From contig NC_039281.1 of NCBI RefSeq assembly GCF_003368295.1, forward strand, positions 6,298,697 to 6,362,696: 64,000 nucleotides of DNA, written 5' to 3'. The position numbers and the translations under genes are program-made. The stretch is from Carassius auratus (lineage: Eukaryota > Chordata > Actinopteri > Cypriniformes > Cyprinidae). Positions 12,061 through 24,669 of the stretch are shown one piece after another. The first letter of the stretch is position 1. Each line of letters begins with the position of its first letter. Under the pieces are notes generated by a model that had not been told where the DNA came from, did no database searches, and worked only from the letters and a program-made list of their open reading frames with translations.

Positions 12061-12892
12061 GTTAAAAGTGATACTTGTGAGATAGTGAGAAAAGGCTGTT
12101 TTAAATAAACAAGTATTAGTTGTTGATGTTGTTGTAGTTGCTATCTTTAATTAGCTGTCAGTGCATTAAGAATTTTAAACAATACATTTTATTTGATTTG
12201 AGTGGGAAATCCTGCTTAGCAGCAAGTTTCCATACTTCAGCTAAAATTTTAATTGGGTTACTGAATTTTCTCACAATTAGTCACAAAGGTTTCATGGAAC
12301 CTGCATCGCACTTGCTCAAATAATTGTTTGCTCACTGAAGTTGATAGATAAACAGCTGCAATTTGTCTGTTTGTCTTGAATTTTTTTCATTTTTTAATTT
12401 ATTTGTTTCATTAAAATGTCAGGTTTTGGCTCATTCTGAAAGCAATGTTGGTAACAAAAGCTGGATAATTGCTTGTCAAATGTTGTCAGGTTCTATTATA
12501 ACATGTATCGGTTAACCAGTCTTTTTCACAAGTGTTGAACAACCAGCAAGAGATGGAGGATCTTTTACCTCTCCCGTCATCACATCTGAAGTGCAAGAGA
12601 GTACTTCTCCATTGTAGAGGTGGAGACGCTTGAATACCGGAATTATTGGACAACGTGAAAGAGGAAGATGGCCACTTAGATGAGAGACGGCTTTGAAGGA
12701 AACAGCTGCTGGCTTTCCTGTGGCCCAGATCTCCTTGTGCAGTTCTCCTGCCTCCTGACAAGGGAGACTTTCAAACCTTTTGACTAGCACTTTCAGTTGG
12801 CACCGTTATCATCTTAAGACTGGAATTCTGAACCTCTCAAGACGTGAGTACAGCAGGTAACTCTCTCTTTATCTTTTATTCTCTTTCTTTCC

Positions 12893-12999
<107 letters not shown>

Positions 13000-13989
13000 C
13001 TGCCCCATCAACCAATTTAGGAGAGTCCTTGAAGCATAGGAATGGAAAGAACTGCACTCTTGCCCTTTTAAGGCAGCCTCACGCATTAGTCTACTTTCAA
13101 GGCACTACATTTAAGGTGCCACACTATGCCCTTCTATCTGCATGTTTGATTTGCTCTCTGCTGCCTCCAGATCTCTGAAGTGATATCTTACTCTTCACAT
13201 TCACTGTCACATATATTAACCATTTCTTAGTGATTTTTTTTTCTCTGTACGAGTCTTGCACTCTCTTTGCACATTTTCACATAAGTAAATGTTGTTATTG
13301 TTGTTTCAACATACCCTTAACTAGTCCCTTCTAGGTTTAAGGAAATGTGTTAAAAATGTGGTTTGAGTAAAGCACTTCCATAAAAAGGAAAGGTAGAAAT
13401 GTGAAGCTCATATTTTTGTTCAAGGACTTGAATTAATTCTCCCATATATATATGAAAAGTGTTATTAGTGCTGTAAAGTTGTCTAAATAGTCATTTTCAG
13501 TTTGGATTTCCTTCAGGTTTGAGCATGTGAGCTGATATGTGTTGTCATGCACTAGTGCCCTGTTCTTTGTATAGAGATGACGGAGTTATTTGTATTTGTT
13601 ACTGATCTGATCTGATCATAGATTGTATCTTTCATCTCAAAGTTGTTATAGCAACAGGTCCGTAAGCTAAAACTTTCTTTGAAGTTTTATTGAACATAAT
13701 ATATTAATGTTGTGGTACAAGAAGAATTGATACTGTCTGTCTGTCGCTGATTTTGACCTTAAACCTCCAATCAATTATTATATTTTGAATATGTGGCAAG
13801 AAGAGTGGGATACAATAAATTATATAATAAAAAAAAACATGATTTTCATTTATGAACTTATTCAGACTTTAGTATGATTTTACTAGAAAATATTTAAACT
13901 TGTTTTATAATTAAAATGTGTGTTTATTTCATTTTGATGTAACTCTTGTATTATTCCAACTCAGTTTTTGCCATGAAGATAGCCTTAGA

Positions 13990-14190
13990 TGCTGTCTACT
14001 ACTGACTACTGTCGCTGATTTTATTTATTTATTTATTTATTGTTTATTTATTGAGATATATTTTTGGAGTTTTCCGCTTTATTGTATAGAACAGTGTGTC
14101 AGGAAGCAGTGTGGAAGAAAGCAAGACGAGGGCAGGACTGGAAAGTACCAAAACCGGGACTCAAACTCAGGTCGCCTGAAACAGAACTTT
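13990..14190. repeat. Teleost dispersed repeat fragment with tRNA-like B box (reverse)
   Basis: After a (TTTA)n run (14023-14054) come gttttccgctttattgta, a purine-rich middle and ccgggactcaaactcaggtc. The last piece read in reverse resembles a Pol III B box (GGTTCGANTCC-like). I recall this text as a repeat widespread in teleosts. It is probably a SINE-like fragment; exact family unknown. Confidence 0.45.
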
Positions 14191-14237
14191 TTTTTTTCAT
14201 TCTTAATTTTATTAATAATACTTTTAAATATGATATT

Positions 14238-14312
14238 TTATGTGGGGGTGGCACAGCGTCTCAGTGAGTAGCACTGTTGCATCAAAGTAAAATGTTCAAA
14301 TCCAGTATTCAA
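14238..14312 (+). repeat. tRNA-derived SINE head fragment
   Basis: The text gggtggcacagcgtctcagt, then gagtagcactgttgc and tgttcaaatccag, matches the head of fish tRNA-related repeats. The last piece fits the Pol III B-box consensus GTTCAAATCC. No full tRNA cloverleaf can be closed, so this is a repeat and not a tRNA gene. Confidence 0.5.
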
Positions 14313-14328
14313 CGAAAAGGGTCGGACA

Positions 14329-14775
14329 TCCACACATAATAATAATAATTAATAATAATTCATTACATTTATATAGCGCTTTTCTAGACACTCAAAGTGC
14401 TTACATAGTCAGGGGGTATCTCCTCATCCACCACCAGTGTGCAGCATCCACGTGGATGATGCGACGGCAGCCATAGTGCGCCAGAACGCCCACCACACAC
14501 CAGCTTACTGGTGGAGAGGAGACAGAGTGATGAAGCCAATCAGCGGATATGGGGATTGTTAGGAGACCATGGGCGAATTTAGCCAGGATGACGAGGTTGG
14601 GATTTTTACTGACCACAGAGAGTCAGGACCTTGGTTTAACGTCTCATCCGAAGGACGGTGCTTGTTGACAGTATAGTGTCCCCATCACTACACTGGGGTG
14701 CTAGGACCCACACAGACCACAGGGTGAGCACCCCCTGCTGGCCTCACATGACTTCATCTTGAGATGTTGGGATAG
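14329..14775. repeat. Teleost-wide dispersed repeat
   Basis: The core begins with (ATA)n, then catttatatagcgcttttct and ctcaaagtgctt, and continues through a caccaccagtgtgcagcatc block to aggacccacacagaccacag. I recall this from many fish genomes, often mis-annotated as protein. The minus frame at 14401-14616, ending HWWWMRRYPLTM, is its usual spurious translation. Origin class uncertain. Confidence 0.6.
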
Positions 14776-17753
14776 ACTTCAGCATCCCTACAAACCTACA
14801 ATATATTGAAAATAGATGAAAGGATGCACTTTTTACTAATATAGAGGTCCCACTTGAGTGGGAAAGGAATATTTATGTAATGTTATCTTGGATTTGTTAA
14901 TCAGCAAACAAAGAACCGGTCCCTAATGTCAGCCAAAAAATACAGCAGGAAACATTTGTGTAGCGCTCCATGTAAACAAGAAAGTTCCATCTCCTCGTTT
15001 CTTGGTATCTCTGCGCATTGATTGTGCCAAATTTACTAGGCCTGTATCAGTTTGACATGGCTGTGGTCCAACTGGACGGCCATTTTTAATGAATCACTTG
15101 AGAATCTTCTACCATTTTATTAACTGGGTGAAATTGTTCTGCTCCAGCAGCCGAACCACATTTCACACAAATCAGAGAGATCAAATATGTCAAGCTGCTG
15201 CATTTAGTCTTATGGAAACCAGGTCATACCTATTATAATTGAGAAGGAGTCAAATCGCTGCACTGGTATCTAGACAGGGCAACTTTCTTTGTGTAAAAAG
15301 CTCATTTGGTGGACTTATTCGTTGGGTCAGTAGCTTGAGGTTATAGAATATATTCACTCTGACTTTTCCTGTCAGCTGCTTAGTGGGGGGGCTGCTGTTT
15401 CGCATAGGAGCCATCGAGGAACTGCAGTTTTCACTAGAGCGTGGAAAGGGAGGGTGCATTTTATAAAAGTCTATTCTGCGCTCAACCCCACACCTGCTTA
15501 ATTTCCTGGTATCGACTCCCGGAATTAACATATGAATTGTTTACTAGCATCCTTCTGTTGGCTTTAAGAGTGTTGCTAGTGAGACGAGTGGCGTGCGCAC
15601 TCGCATGCAGGAATATGCACGCTCGATGACGCTTGTTTGGGTGGGTAATCAGAGAAGCTTTGGAACTTTACAAGATGTCATTAGCAGTCAAGACTATTGT
15701 GCAGACGTTCTGATTTCAAAGGTGCTCCACAACAGCTTGTGTGGTGAGGACTGATTGAACCAGAGCACTTGAAAGGGGAAGAGAGACGTCAGGTTCACTG
15801 CATCCTGTCGCGGCCCATCTGCCTCCTCCTCTGCTCCCACAGCCAGCCTCCTTTGTAAGGAAGGAGGGTTTTGAACATCAAAGCTCCGGCTTGCTACCTA
15901 GGAGACAGAAACAATTAGTAAGGGATTCGGTGAAAGGTACGCAGTGGAGTTCAGAGACGCTAAACTAAAGATGGGCCGAATGGAGGGTTCACAAACAAAT
16001 CAGGAATCCTTATAAACGGTGGAGGCTATTACACCCCTCAACCAACACTGGGTTATATAATTGCGCTTAAATCCCAAGTACAGGCAGCGTTTTCACAAAT
16101 CCCGGCTTACACCTCCCACAGATAACAAAATATCTTGATTAAGATCTAATTATCCTGTATCCAGTGGGGATTTTAAATAAATGTTATAAACATAGCACCT
16201 CCATGGAATTCAGCGGTGACACTGGTGCATTGGTCCGAATCTGGTGACTGATGCCATAGGTATATGAATTTCTCATTATCTTTTTATATATTATCTAGAT
16301 ATCCCTAGAGCTACCGTGCTGAAGGCCATGGCAACCTTCAAGGGAAACAGCTTGTTATAAAGTCCCCTAGGGCTGTTAGAACTCTGTTGAATGATTCAAG
16401 AGGAAATTTATAGCGGTTCTTACATGATTTATTTTTGGTTTATTTATTCATTTATTACCTTTGTCCCCAGCAATTAGTCTTATTTCCATGTTGGTATTTA
16501 AGTTAGCGGGCATGTTCACAGGTTGCCATCTACACAAATAAATGAATTAAATAATGCTTTTTGCATTTCCCTATTTACGCCTTTCGTGTGTAATGTCCCA
16601 CTTCAGAGATAACAACTAATATGTGAATTGTGCAAGAAAGAAAAAGCACCCATATTAGTTATTTTAGGGGGAAATGAGGAGTGCAGGTTAGAGATGGAGC
16701 TGAACAATTAAATCTAACTGTGTGACAAAATGAAATTATAGAGAAAAAAGCAATAAATGCAACATTCCTCCCACTACATCATTGAGCATTTTATTCACGT
16801 GATATTATTTATTGCTCCTTGGTTCCTTAAAGCTTTTCAAACCATATTAAGTGCAGGGCAGGAGACGGTGTTCAAGCAGACAGATTTCAGCATAAAAGTA
16901 TCAAGGACTGCATTAGACGGGATTAGAATCCTCAATCACTCACCGGACTGCAATTTCATATAAGGATTGCCAGCATCCTCCCCTCCCCTAGTACTATTAA
17001 ACAAGCTTGTCTATCTCTTTCAATTAGCTGGAGAAAGACTGGCCCTGCCGCCTCCTCTGAGATCTGCTTAATGTGTTTATGACAACACAGCAACACTAAA
17101 ACAATAGGAAGTAAATTACAGCAGTCTCTGTGTGTAGGGCCTTTCCTGGCATCGTATGCTGCACACATTTCTCATTGATTCTTTAAGACATGGAGCAAAT
17201 ATTATGAAATTATTTTGGATAAATTTAGAGGTATTAGTTTTGTTGTGGTGCAGGCTTGCATGTGCTGCTTTCTCACCAATACTTTTCTCACTATTGTCTA
17301 GCTTTGTTTGTGTAAGCCACTGTTGGTGAGTTATGTTCAAGTTCATGTTTAGTCAAGTCAAGCCATGTCTTTGTTTGTGAATCTGCTCATTAGATTTGAA
17401 TAAACTGATGTTTATGAAATGAATGGTGCTAAGCTAAACGCTAACATAGTGGCACCACGCGCAACAGTGATTGAGTGCACCCATTGAGACGGAATAGGTA
17501 CATAAAGTTGACATTTCAACTTAAATTATATTAATATGATTAAAAAAATAATAATAATAATAAGTTGAAGCAAAAAAAAATATTTATTTATTTATTTGAA
17601 TGGTGTAGTTAAAGTGTAGATTATTAATGGGTATTTGTGTTAAAAACCTTGTGATCGTGATTAGTTTTATAATTTGTGTTAATAACCAGTAATCAGGTCT
17701 GATTTATTTCAGGGAATTTTACATGGTGTGATTTTCCCCATGTCTCAAAAATA

Positions 17754-17787
<34 letters not shown>

Positions 17788-20559
17788 ATTTCTGTTGCAA
17801 TCGTTTCCGTGAAATAAGGTTTGAGGTGTTAGGGGTCACTCTCTCATGATGTGCAACCTTGGTGAGTCAAGCAACAAAGAGAGCATTGAGACCTTTAGGG
17901 GGGACGTCCAGACAGATCAATCTGGAGACAAGCAGAGTGACTAGGTCAGAGTGAGGCCACTCCAAAGGATGTGAATGCACACCACTAGCAGAGACACAGA
18001 GTGTTAAGAGACTCTGGCAAGAGGATTTAGTCATTATGAGGATGATGTGGAAAACCCTGAATAGAGTTATCAGCTCAGAACAATGTCATACCACGACCTC
18101 CATTACTGATGTTATGGTGTTTTACAATCACTAACCATCTCCCTCCAAATAATGCGTCAAGTATTTATTTAATTTATTAGGCATATTATGTTGTAAAATT
18201 ATAAATAGTATAACTTTTTTGGAAACTAATTGTTCAACTTAAAGGAATACATTTTTCAAGGCACAAACATTGCATTCAAAATCCACCTGGTTGAGAAATA
18301 TGAATGGGCACTTGCCCTGCATTTATGACACTTCTGCCCACCGATGCAAATGAAGTGAGGCGATTTATAGACACAACACATATGAAAGTTAATTTGGTAC
18401 TGATGTCCAGTAAATTTGAGTAGGTGTCTTAATATGCAGCATGTGTTTACTCCGGCAATATATTAGATTATTTGTGCGACATTTTTAGGGAGGTAGTGAG
18501 GCTCAGAGGAGGCATTGTGATCTGTCTAGTGGGTTTGCACTCCCAAAATATCCATTTGGGGCTTGATTTACACTATTTGGGATTCTACAGCCCATCACGC
18601 AGGAATTTTCTCATCTGTGAGCATTAACTGCCTTACATACATTAGCAATAAAATCCCCACCAAGTGTGCCTAGGGACTGACAATTGCATGTGTTGGCATA
18701 AAATATTCTGAACTATATCTCTGTGCGGGAATTGTGATAATGTCAGCTGCTTGTAATCTATATGGCGACTCTCAGGTTTAAAATGTTATGTTTCTCTATA
18801 TGGGCATGGCACCGCAGAGGTTTAAAGTAGCCTTGCACGCGTTTTTTATATACTCTTAGCAATTCAGATGGATAAGCATTAAAATCAGCAACTACTTTTT
18901 GTTGCAGCCATTTATGTGCATTGCCATCCTTGTCAATTGTTATAATAAATATATTTTGTTTAAAAGTATGACCCATTGCTGAACGAATATGCTTCCCTCT
19001 TCCTGCACATGTATGGAAACACTGATACATTTATTTTGTGTGAGAAAAGTACAACAGAGAGGATAAATTATGGATGTTTTTTTTTTTTTTTTGGAAAGTG
19101 CATCCCTCCAATCTTCCCTACAGTGTCATCTTAACCTGTTTTTCTGCATCTATGGATTGCTACCCCAATGTGTCCCGACTGATAGATGGCTAATTTAGCC
19201 CCAGTGGATGGTCCAACTATCTCTTACTTAGATTGTATAGTTTGAAGCCTCTGCGCTACAATGCTGCCCCCCAGTGTATCCACCCACCGCCCCCACCTTC
19301 CACATGTTCTCTTAGCTTTAGGACTAACCATCCCAAATCCTTCCATTTGTTAAGACGTCTAATGAGCATCCATTTAAAGCATCTTCAGGTTTTCCTTTTT
19401 TTTTTTTTTCTTTTTTTTTTTGAAGACCTAAGGGCATATCATTTCTTTTCCCCTTTCTTTTTTTTCATGCATTGCACAAGCATCAGTTAGTAAACGTAAT
19501 CTAAAATGCAGCATGCAGAGTCCCAGCACAGACAGAGCAGATGTATAATGTATGTGTGTTGGCACCTGACTCAGCATGCCAATGATTTTTGCTGCCTTGG
19601 ATATGTGACTGGCACCGCTCCAGATCTACACCTTCTCTACAACTCCTCAAAGTGTATTTATATAGTTTTCATGCTTGGCTGGAGCTTTTCCTCACCACTG
19701 GCTCATAGCGGTCCAAGGGTGGATTGTGATAATGATTGCATGAGACATTATTGCCTTGTTTTGTGTGATGATCATTTAAAAGGAACCCAGGGGACGGTGT
19801 GCACGGATTCTTCAGGATATATGCATCGCTATCTATGGGATCCGACGCTCAAGCAGCAATCAAGCTGAGTAGTTGAAGTGAAGCACGTCTCATTTGTGCA
19901 TGGCTCCTTTTGGCTGCCGACTGGCTCTTTTTCAGATTGCAGTGCTATTTAGTTGCCCATTGCTGACAGTTTAAGTGGGAGCTCCACTTATTTGCCATCA
20001 CTGTAACCACTTAAATGGACAAGTGTTTTTGTTGTTATTTTGTGAAATCACAGTAATAAGGACGACAAGTCGTAGTTATTTTTGAAAAAATGTTGCAAGA
20101 CAGAATACAATAATTTTACCTCCATCGCCCCCAATGCCAAACCCACATGTCCGTGACAACAACGGATATGACTCTTTCTCCTAAACAACACATTTGAACT
20201 CAATCAATAATCCAACCTTTAATGCAGAATATGCAGTTTAGCTATGCCCTAGGCTCCCTAATGTCGCTTTCAGTATATAGCCAGCATCTTTTAGACTTCA
20301 CCATTTAGCCTCGCTGACTCCTGGCAAAGTTTACGGAGGATGAGCCTTGCTTCTGTCTCGCATTGTAAACGCCAGTGTAAATACACCCCCACATTTATCA
20401 CAGCTAGCGAGCAGAAGCCGTAAAATGCTCAGACGGATAGAGCAATATTCAATTCCTCCCTTGAGTTAGAGGGCAAACTTCTAGGAGGGGCATCCTCCCT
20501 TTGACAAACCACTGGAAATAAACATGAGCAAAATAAAACCTCATCAGCGGTCGCATCAG

Positions 20560-20960
20560 TGACTCCTCCTCTTTTATCACAGAAGCTCCGACGCAGAACA
20601 ATTAACAGCTCACCACGAGTCCAGTGCCGAACTGAATCACCCTGTAAGCATGCCCCCCCAGGCCAGCACTAATCCATCTCCCATTCTGCACACGTCTATA
20701 AATTACCAACCATATGAGTAGGCAGATACAAATAAAGGTGATTTAGCTCAAAGAGATGCTGAGGGATGGTTCTCATTAGCCCGGAGAGGAAACGCAAGCC
20801 TGGACCTAACGGAGAGGAATTCCTGCCCATTAGTGCAATGGCAGCGTGTGTATTGATAGGTTTTTAATAAGAGGCTGCATTAATGGTTATCATGACTGAG
20901 TGGGTTTATGGTAATGGGGATGGGTGGCAGAAGGGGGGCAAGGAACAGTTCAAATGGCTT
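20560..20960. promoter_or_regulatory. Candidate conserved non-coding element (unverified)
   Basis: The sequence is non-repetitive, non-coding and of mixed composition. It has homeodomain-like cores and clean unique text between repeats (for example near 20697-20900, attaccaaccatatgagtag, then tagtgcaatggcag). This is only a pattern impression; conservation cannot be tested here. Confidence 0.2.
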
Positions 20961-22869
20961 TTTTGTCAGATCCGAAGAGGTCCGCATCGCTGAGCAAATG
21001 CCCCCCATGAAGAGTGAAATGAAATAAGTAGCATGGTGATAAAGACTTCCTCAGTAATAGCCGAGTGGCTTCAATGAGGATGTAAGTGATCAATTGGTGG
21101 AATGGACAGCATTCATGTGTGGGTGTCTTCATTTCCTGCCATTAATCCGAGGGACTCGTTTTCCACAGCACCCATTTTAACCCTACAATACTCTTGCCTG
21201 GAGATGTTCTAATTGTATTATCAGCTGCAAGTTAAGTAAATGAAGACGATTTAATCAGCCCTCTTTTCCCCTTGTGTCCCTGAGATCTTTCTATTAACAG
21301 AATTGTTAAGGGATCAATTTAGGCCTTTTTAAATAGGCTGACAACTCTATTGTCTCAATGACAAATATACTGAAGATTAACCTTGTAAGAACACAAACTT
21401 TGCAGCTGTAGTTAAGAGACCTTGCAAAGTGTTTTCAATAATTAACAGGAAATGCTTAAGATTGCTCTGCGTATGCAATATGCATATAAATATTTAGCTT
21501 AATCAATGTTGCTGATTCAGAAAGTCAAGTAGTGTTCATAGTAAGCACAATTTAGAGCCCTCTTCAGTAATGACAGGTACTAGCATACAGTCTCCAAGTT
21601 TAAGGGCCCACATGATATGAGGAGCATTTATGTTCTTTTTGAAGAGGATTTTGAGAGGGGGAAAAATAGGTGGTTTGGGAATTTGTCTTGATTATCCTTT
21701 TAAATACTTCAGTTAGATGCAATGTTTCTAATATCAAACTGTGGTACATCTAGGGAGGTCTGTAGTACATGAAGAGAGCTAGTTAACATTGCCCTTCCGT
21801 TCAGTGGCAGCTGGCTATTTTGGACATAATCACCGTTAATGTTACTGGTTGGCTAATGGCGCCACAAGAACGTTCATAGTCTTAAACACTCCACTAGAGA
21901 CTATTCTGAGCGGTGACATCAGAGGCAGCAGATATGGGGAAATATTAAATGTGTTATGCTTTTAAGAGCCCTAAAAAAGAAAAAAAGAAAATACAAGCAG
22001 TTGTAAACCATGTCCTATAATTTCTACTATAATTATGATTTCTACGTTCTACGCAGCTGAATGGAGCCCAAAAATCGCTTTTAAACTGACCCGCATGTGG
22101 TTAAACAAATGCTACTGTTGCAAACCTGATGTTCATTGGAGTCCAGCATGAAATTACACATCAGATAATGAAAACGAAAAGGCTGCAAAATTATAGTATT
22201 GGCATATTATGAATTTATTGTGGAAGCCTCTGTTACACTATTGGAAGTGAATGACTGATGTACTGTATAAAGCACATGAACACTTAATACTGAAGTCACA
22301 TTGGTCATGCACATGTAGTATGAAAGTGGGCCAAATCTGAATTTTAATGTCAGATTGTAAGCAGGGGATTGTAAAGATTTAGTTTCTGTGAGGAGAAAAT
22401 AATGAGTCACTTGTAAGGGGGGGAATTGGATTTGGGCCACATTTAAGCTGCAGTGTGAACATAGACAGTGTTGCCTACCCATACAAAAGTATTCATTAAA
22501 CACAGCTCATTTAAAGTGGCTGTCAATGAAGAAAGATGCTTTTTAGAACCATGAGGTGTAGTTACAACATTTTCCAGAAGGGGCGTGCTTTTTTTTTAAA
22601 CTCAGACACGAAGAGGATGAAATGCTGCTTTCTTTGCTTTTATGGAATTGTTTAGCTTTGCATTCAGACCATGAACACTGAATTGTAATTTCAGTGTACT
22701 ACTGTTGATAGAATGAAAGTATCCTTGCAGAACTAGTATTGTTCAGTCAGAACTGAAAGAAACCTCAAGGCCTGCTTCACTTCTGATCAGATTCATATAT
22801 ATATTCACATACACTCTACAGCTGACTAGTCAATTTTTACCCTGAAAATCAAGTGATTTATAAGCATTA

Positions 22870-23210
22870 TTAACGAATGTACTTTCATCATAATGATCCT
22901 AATGAGAAAGGCAACCTCTGTCAGTTAATCACCTCGCTTTATGGAAGAGGGCTTATTTTCGTTTCACCAAAATCCAACTTTATTTTGACAAGTGCTGGGA
23001 AGAGCCAGGAGCTCCTGCAGCATACAAATGCCGAGATCTATCATGACCTGACCGCAAGCACCTTCAGAGACGACCAAAGTCTCATGCAGGAGAGATTTCA
23101 TTAATGGTGCCGTTTCCCATCTGGGCTTTGAACCTCTATTTGTTATCAAACAAATGGGAAGCGAAAATGAATGTGAGGGGCCCAGGGACTCATGTGGAAA
23201 AGACTAGGAA
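22870..23210. promoter_or_regulatory. Candidate conserved non-coding element (unverified)
   Basis: Unique, repeat-free sequence with frames open by chance on both strands (22877-23104 plus, 22964-23149 minus). It shows dense AT-core motifs such as cattaatggtgccg and ttatcaaacaaatggg. Neither frame resembles a known protein. A distal enhancer is one possibility. Confidence 0.22.
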
Positions 23211-24418
23211 ATGAGTTTCCATTGTAAACCATTCGCATGCTATACCTCTTGACATAGAGCAGCATTTTAAGCAGGTGGTCATACGTAATCTACCTCATTC
23301 TCATCAACGTACCTGTGGAGGTAATATCGCGTTCCTCGACATATGACTTGTTTAGGCTGAATTCATGAACTGCACATGCAAAACACCCTAATGTCCGGAG
23401 CCGGAGAAATATTGATCTAATATTTTTTTTTTATTTATTATTTTTTTTTTTTATCAATTGCAGAAAAATACCTAGAGTGATATCTGGGTCTCTTTTCTTG
23501 GCCTCATTGTTATGCCAAGTTTCTTTTAAATCCAAGAAGCAATAGGCTGAATGCAATAGGCTGAATTTTCAACCATGCAGATTAAGCTTGGCTTGAATAA
23601 AGAGCATCTGAGCTAGATGGACTGCACTTGACCTCTTTCGTTGTTGAACTTTTGTACCTTTTTCAGCAGATTTTGAAGTATTCTTAAAAGCCCTCTACCC
23701 CCCCCCCCACCCACCCCCCCACACACACACAAAAAAACCCTAATTGAAGGCAATTCTACCAAATCCACAACAGAAGCTGATAGTATTCTTTTATTTTCAA
23801 TCTGCTCTATATAAGCGCATAATCCTATCACATCAGAAAGCTTACTTTCGTTTACTGTAAAAGTGCATGCCTGTCAGCACTACACACACTCTCCAAAATG
23901 AGGCAAACTAATCAGTTGAGAAATCTTTCTTTCTCTCCTCTCACACTCTCTCTTTCTCTCTTCCTATCCGACGTGGATGACTTGATAACCGACCTCCCAC
24001 TCACCCTCCACTCCTGTGTGTCTGCAATGTGGCGATAAGCAAATCAATATCCTGTCACTTCTCATTTTTTCCCTCCAAATTCTGCCTTCTGCAACCTGCA
24101 CAAGGTGACAAGGCCTGCTCCGTGGTCTGGCGGAGCAATCTGTGCATGTTTGTTTAGTGGAATATTCACCATCGTGTGGTACCAGACGGGGTTACAACAC
24201 TACTGGGCGAAAGCGCTGGATGGAGTTGTGTTAGTTTACACAGCGCTGCTGGAGGAGATGTGTTCAGTCAAGCAGCACCATCTTTGCTTCCCCAACATTT
24301 CCTTTATCTGTTCTTGGTCTATTCATTACAACAAGATACTGTACAACAGAAATGAACAGGATGACCATGTATACTTTTGTAATGTCTGAAGTGTCAGACT
24401 TTAGATGAGTGTGATCAC

Positions 24419-24500
24419 ATTAAAGAAATAGTTCACTCAGAAAGAATGTGTTTATTTATTTACCCACATGTCATTCCAACCTTATTTATTAATATGTGTG
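24419..24500. repeat. Cyprinid repeat fragment
   Basis: The text ttaaagaaatagttcactca, with cccacatgtcattccaacc downstream, is a diverged piece of a repeat I recall as very abundant in cyprinids (TTAAAGGAATAGTTCACCCA type). Confidence 0.6.
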
Positions 24501-24589
24501 CTTTAATTACACTGTGAAACACCAATTTTGATGTTTCTTTTTATTATTATTATTATTATTCATATTTTTTCTTTCTTTTTTCATTAGAG

Positions 24590-24669
<80 letters not shown>

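Larger units (their letters stand above)
14776..24418. other. Large spacer, candidate regulatory DNA, no gene seen
   Basis: There are few transposon signatures over almost 10 kb. Contents are a (TTTA)n/poly-A patch at 17549-17600, poly-T at 17758-17784, 19078-19092 and 19398-19421, a C-rich run at 23697-23730 and a repeat-like patch at 17340-17640. Long AT-balanced stretches with TAATTA-type motifs and no ORF (18240-18740, 20560-20960, 22870-23210) look like candidate conserved non-coding elements. No open frame shows protein family features. Confidence 0.5.

Noticed and set aside
14238..14312. tRNA gene
   Set aside because: Pol III box-like text is present, but the acceptor and anticodon stems cannot be formed; it is a SINE-type fragment.
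14401..14616. 71-residue minus-strand protein ending HWWWMRRYPLTM
   Set aside because: It falls entirely within a teleost-wide dispersed repeat and is a commonly mis-annotated translation.
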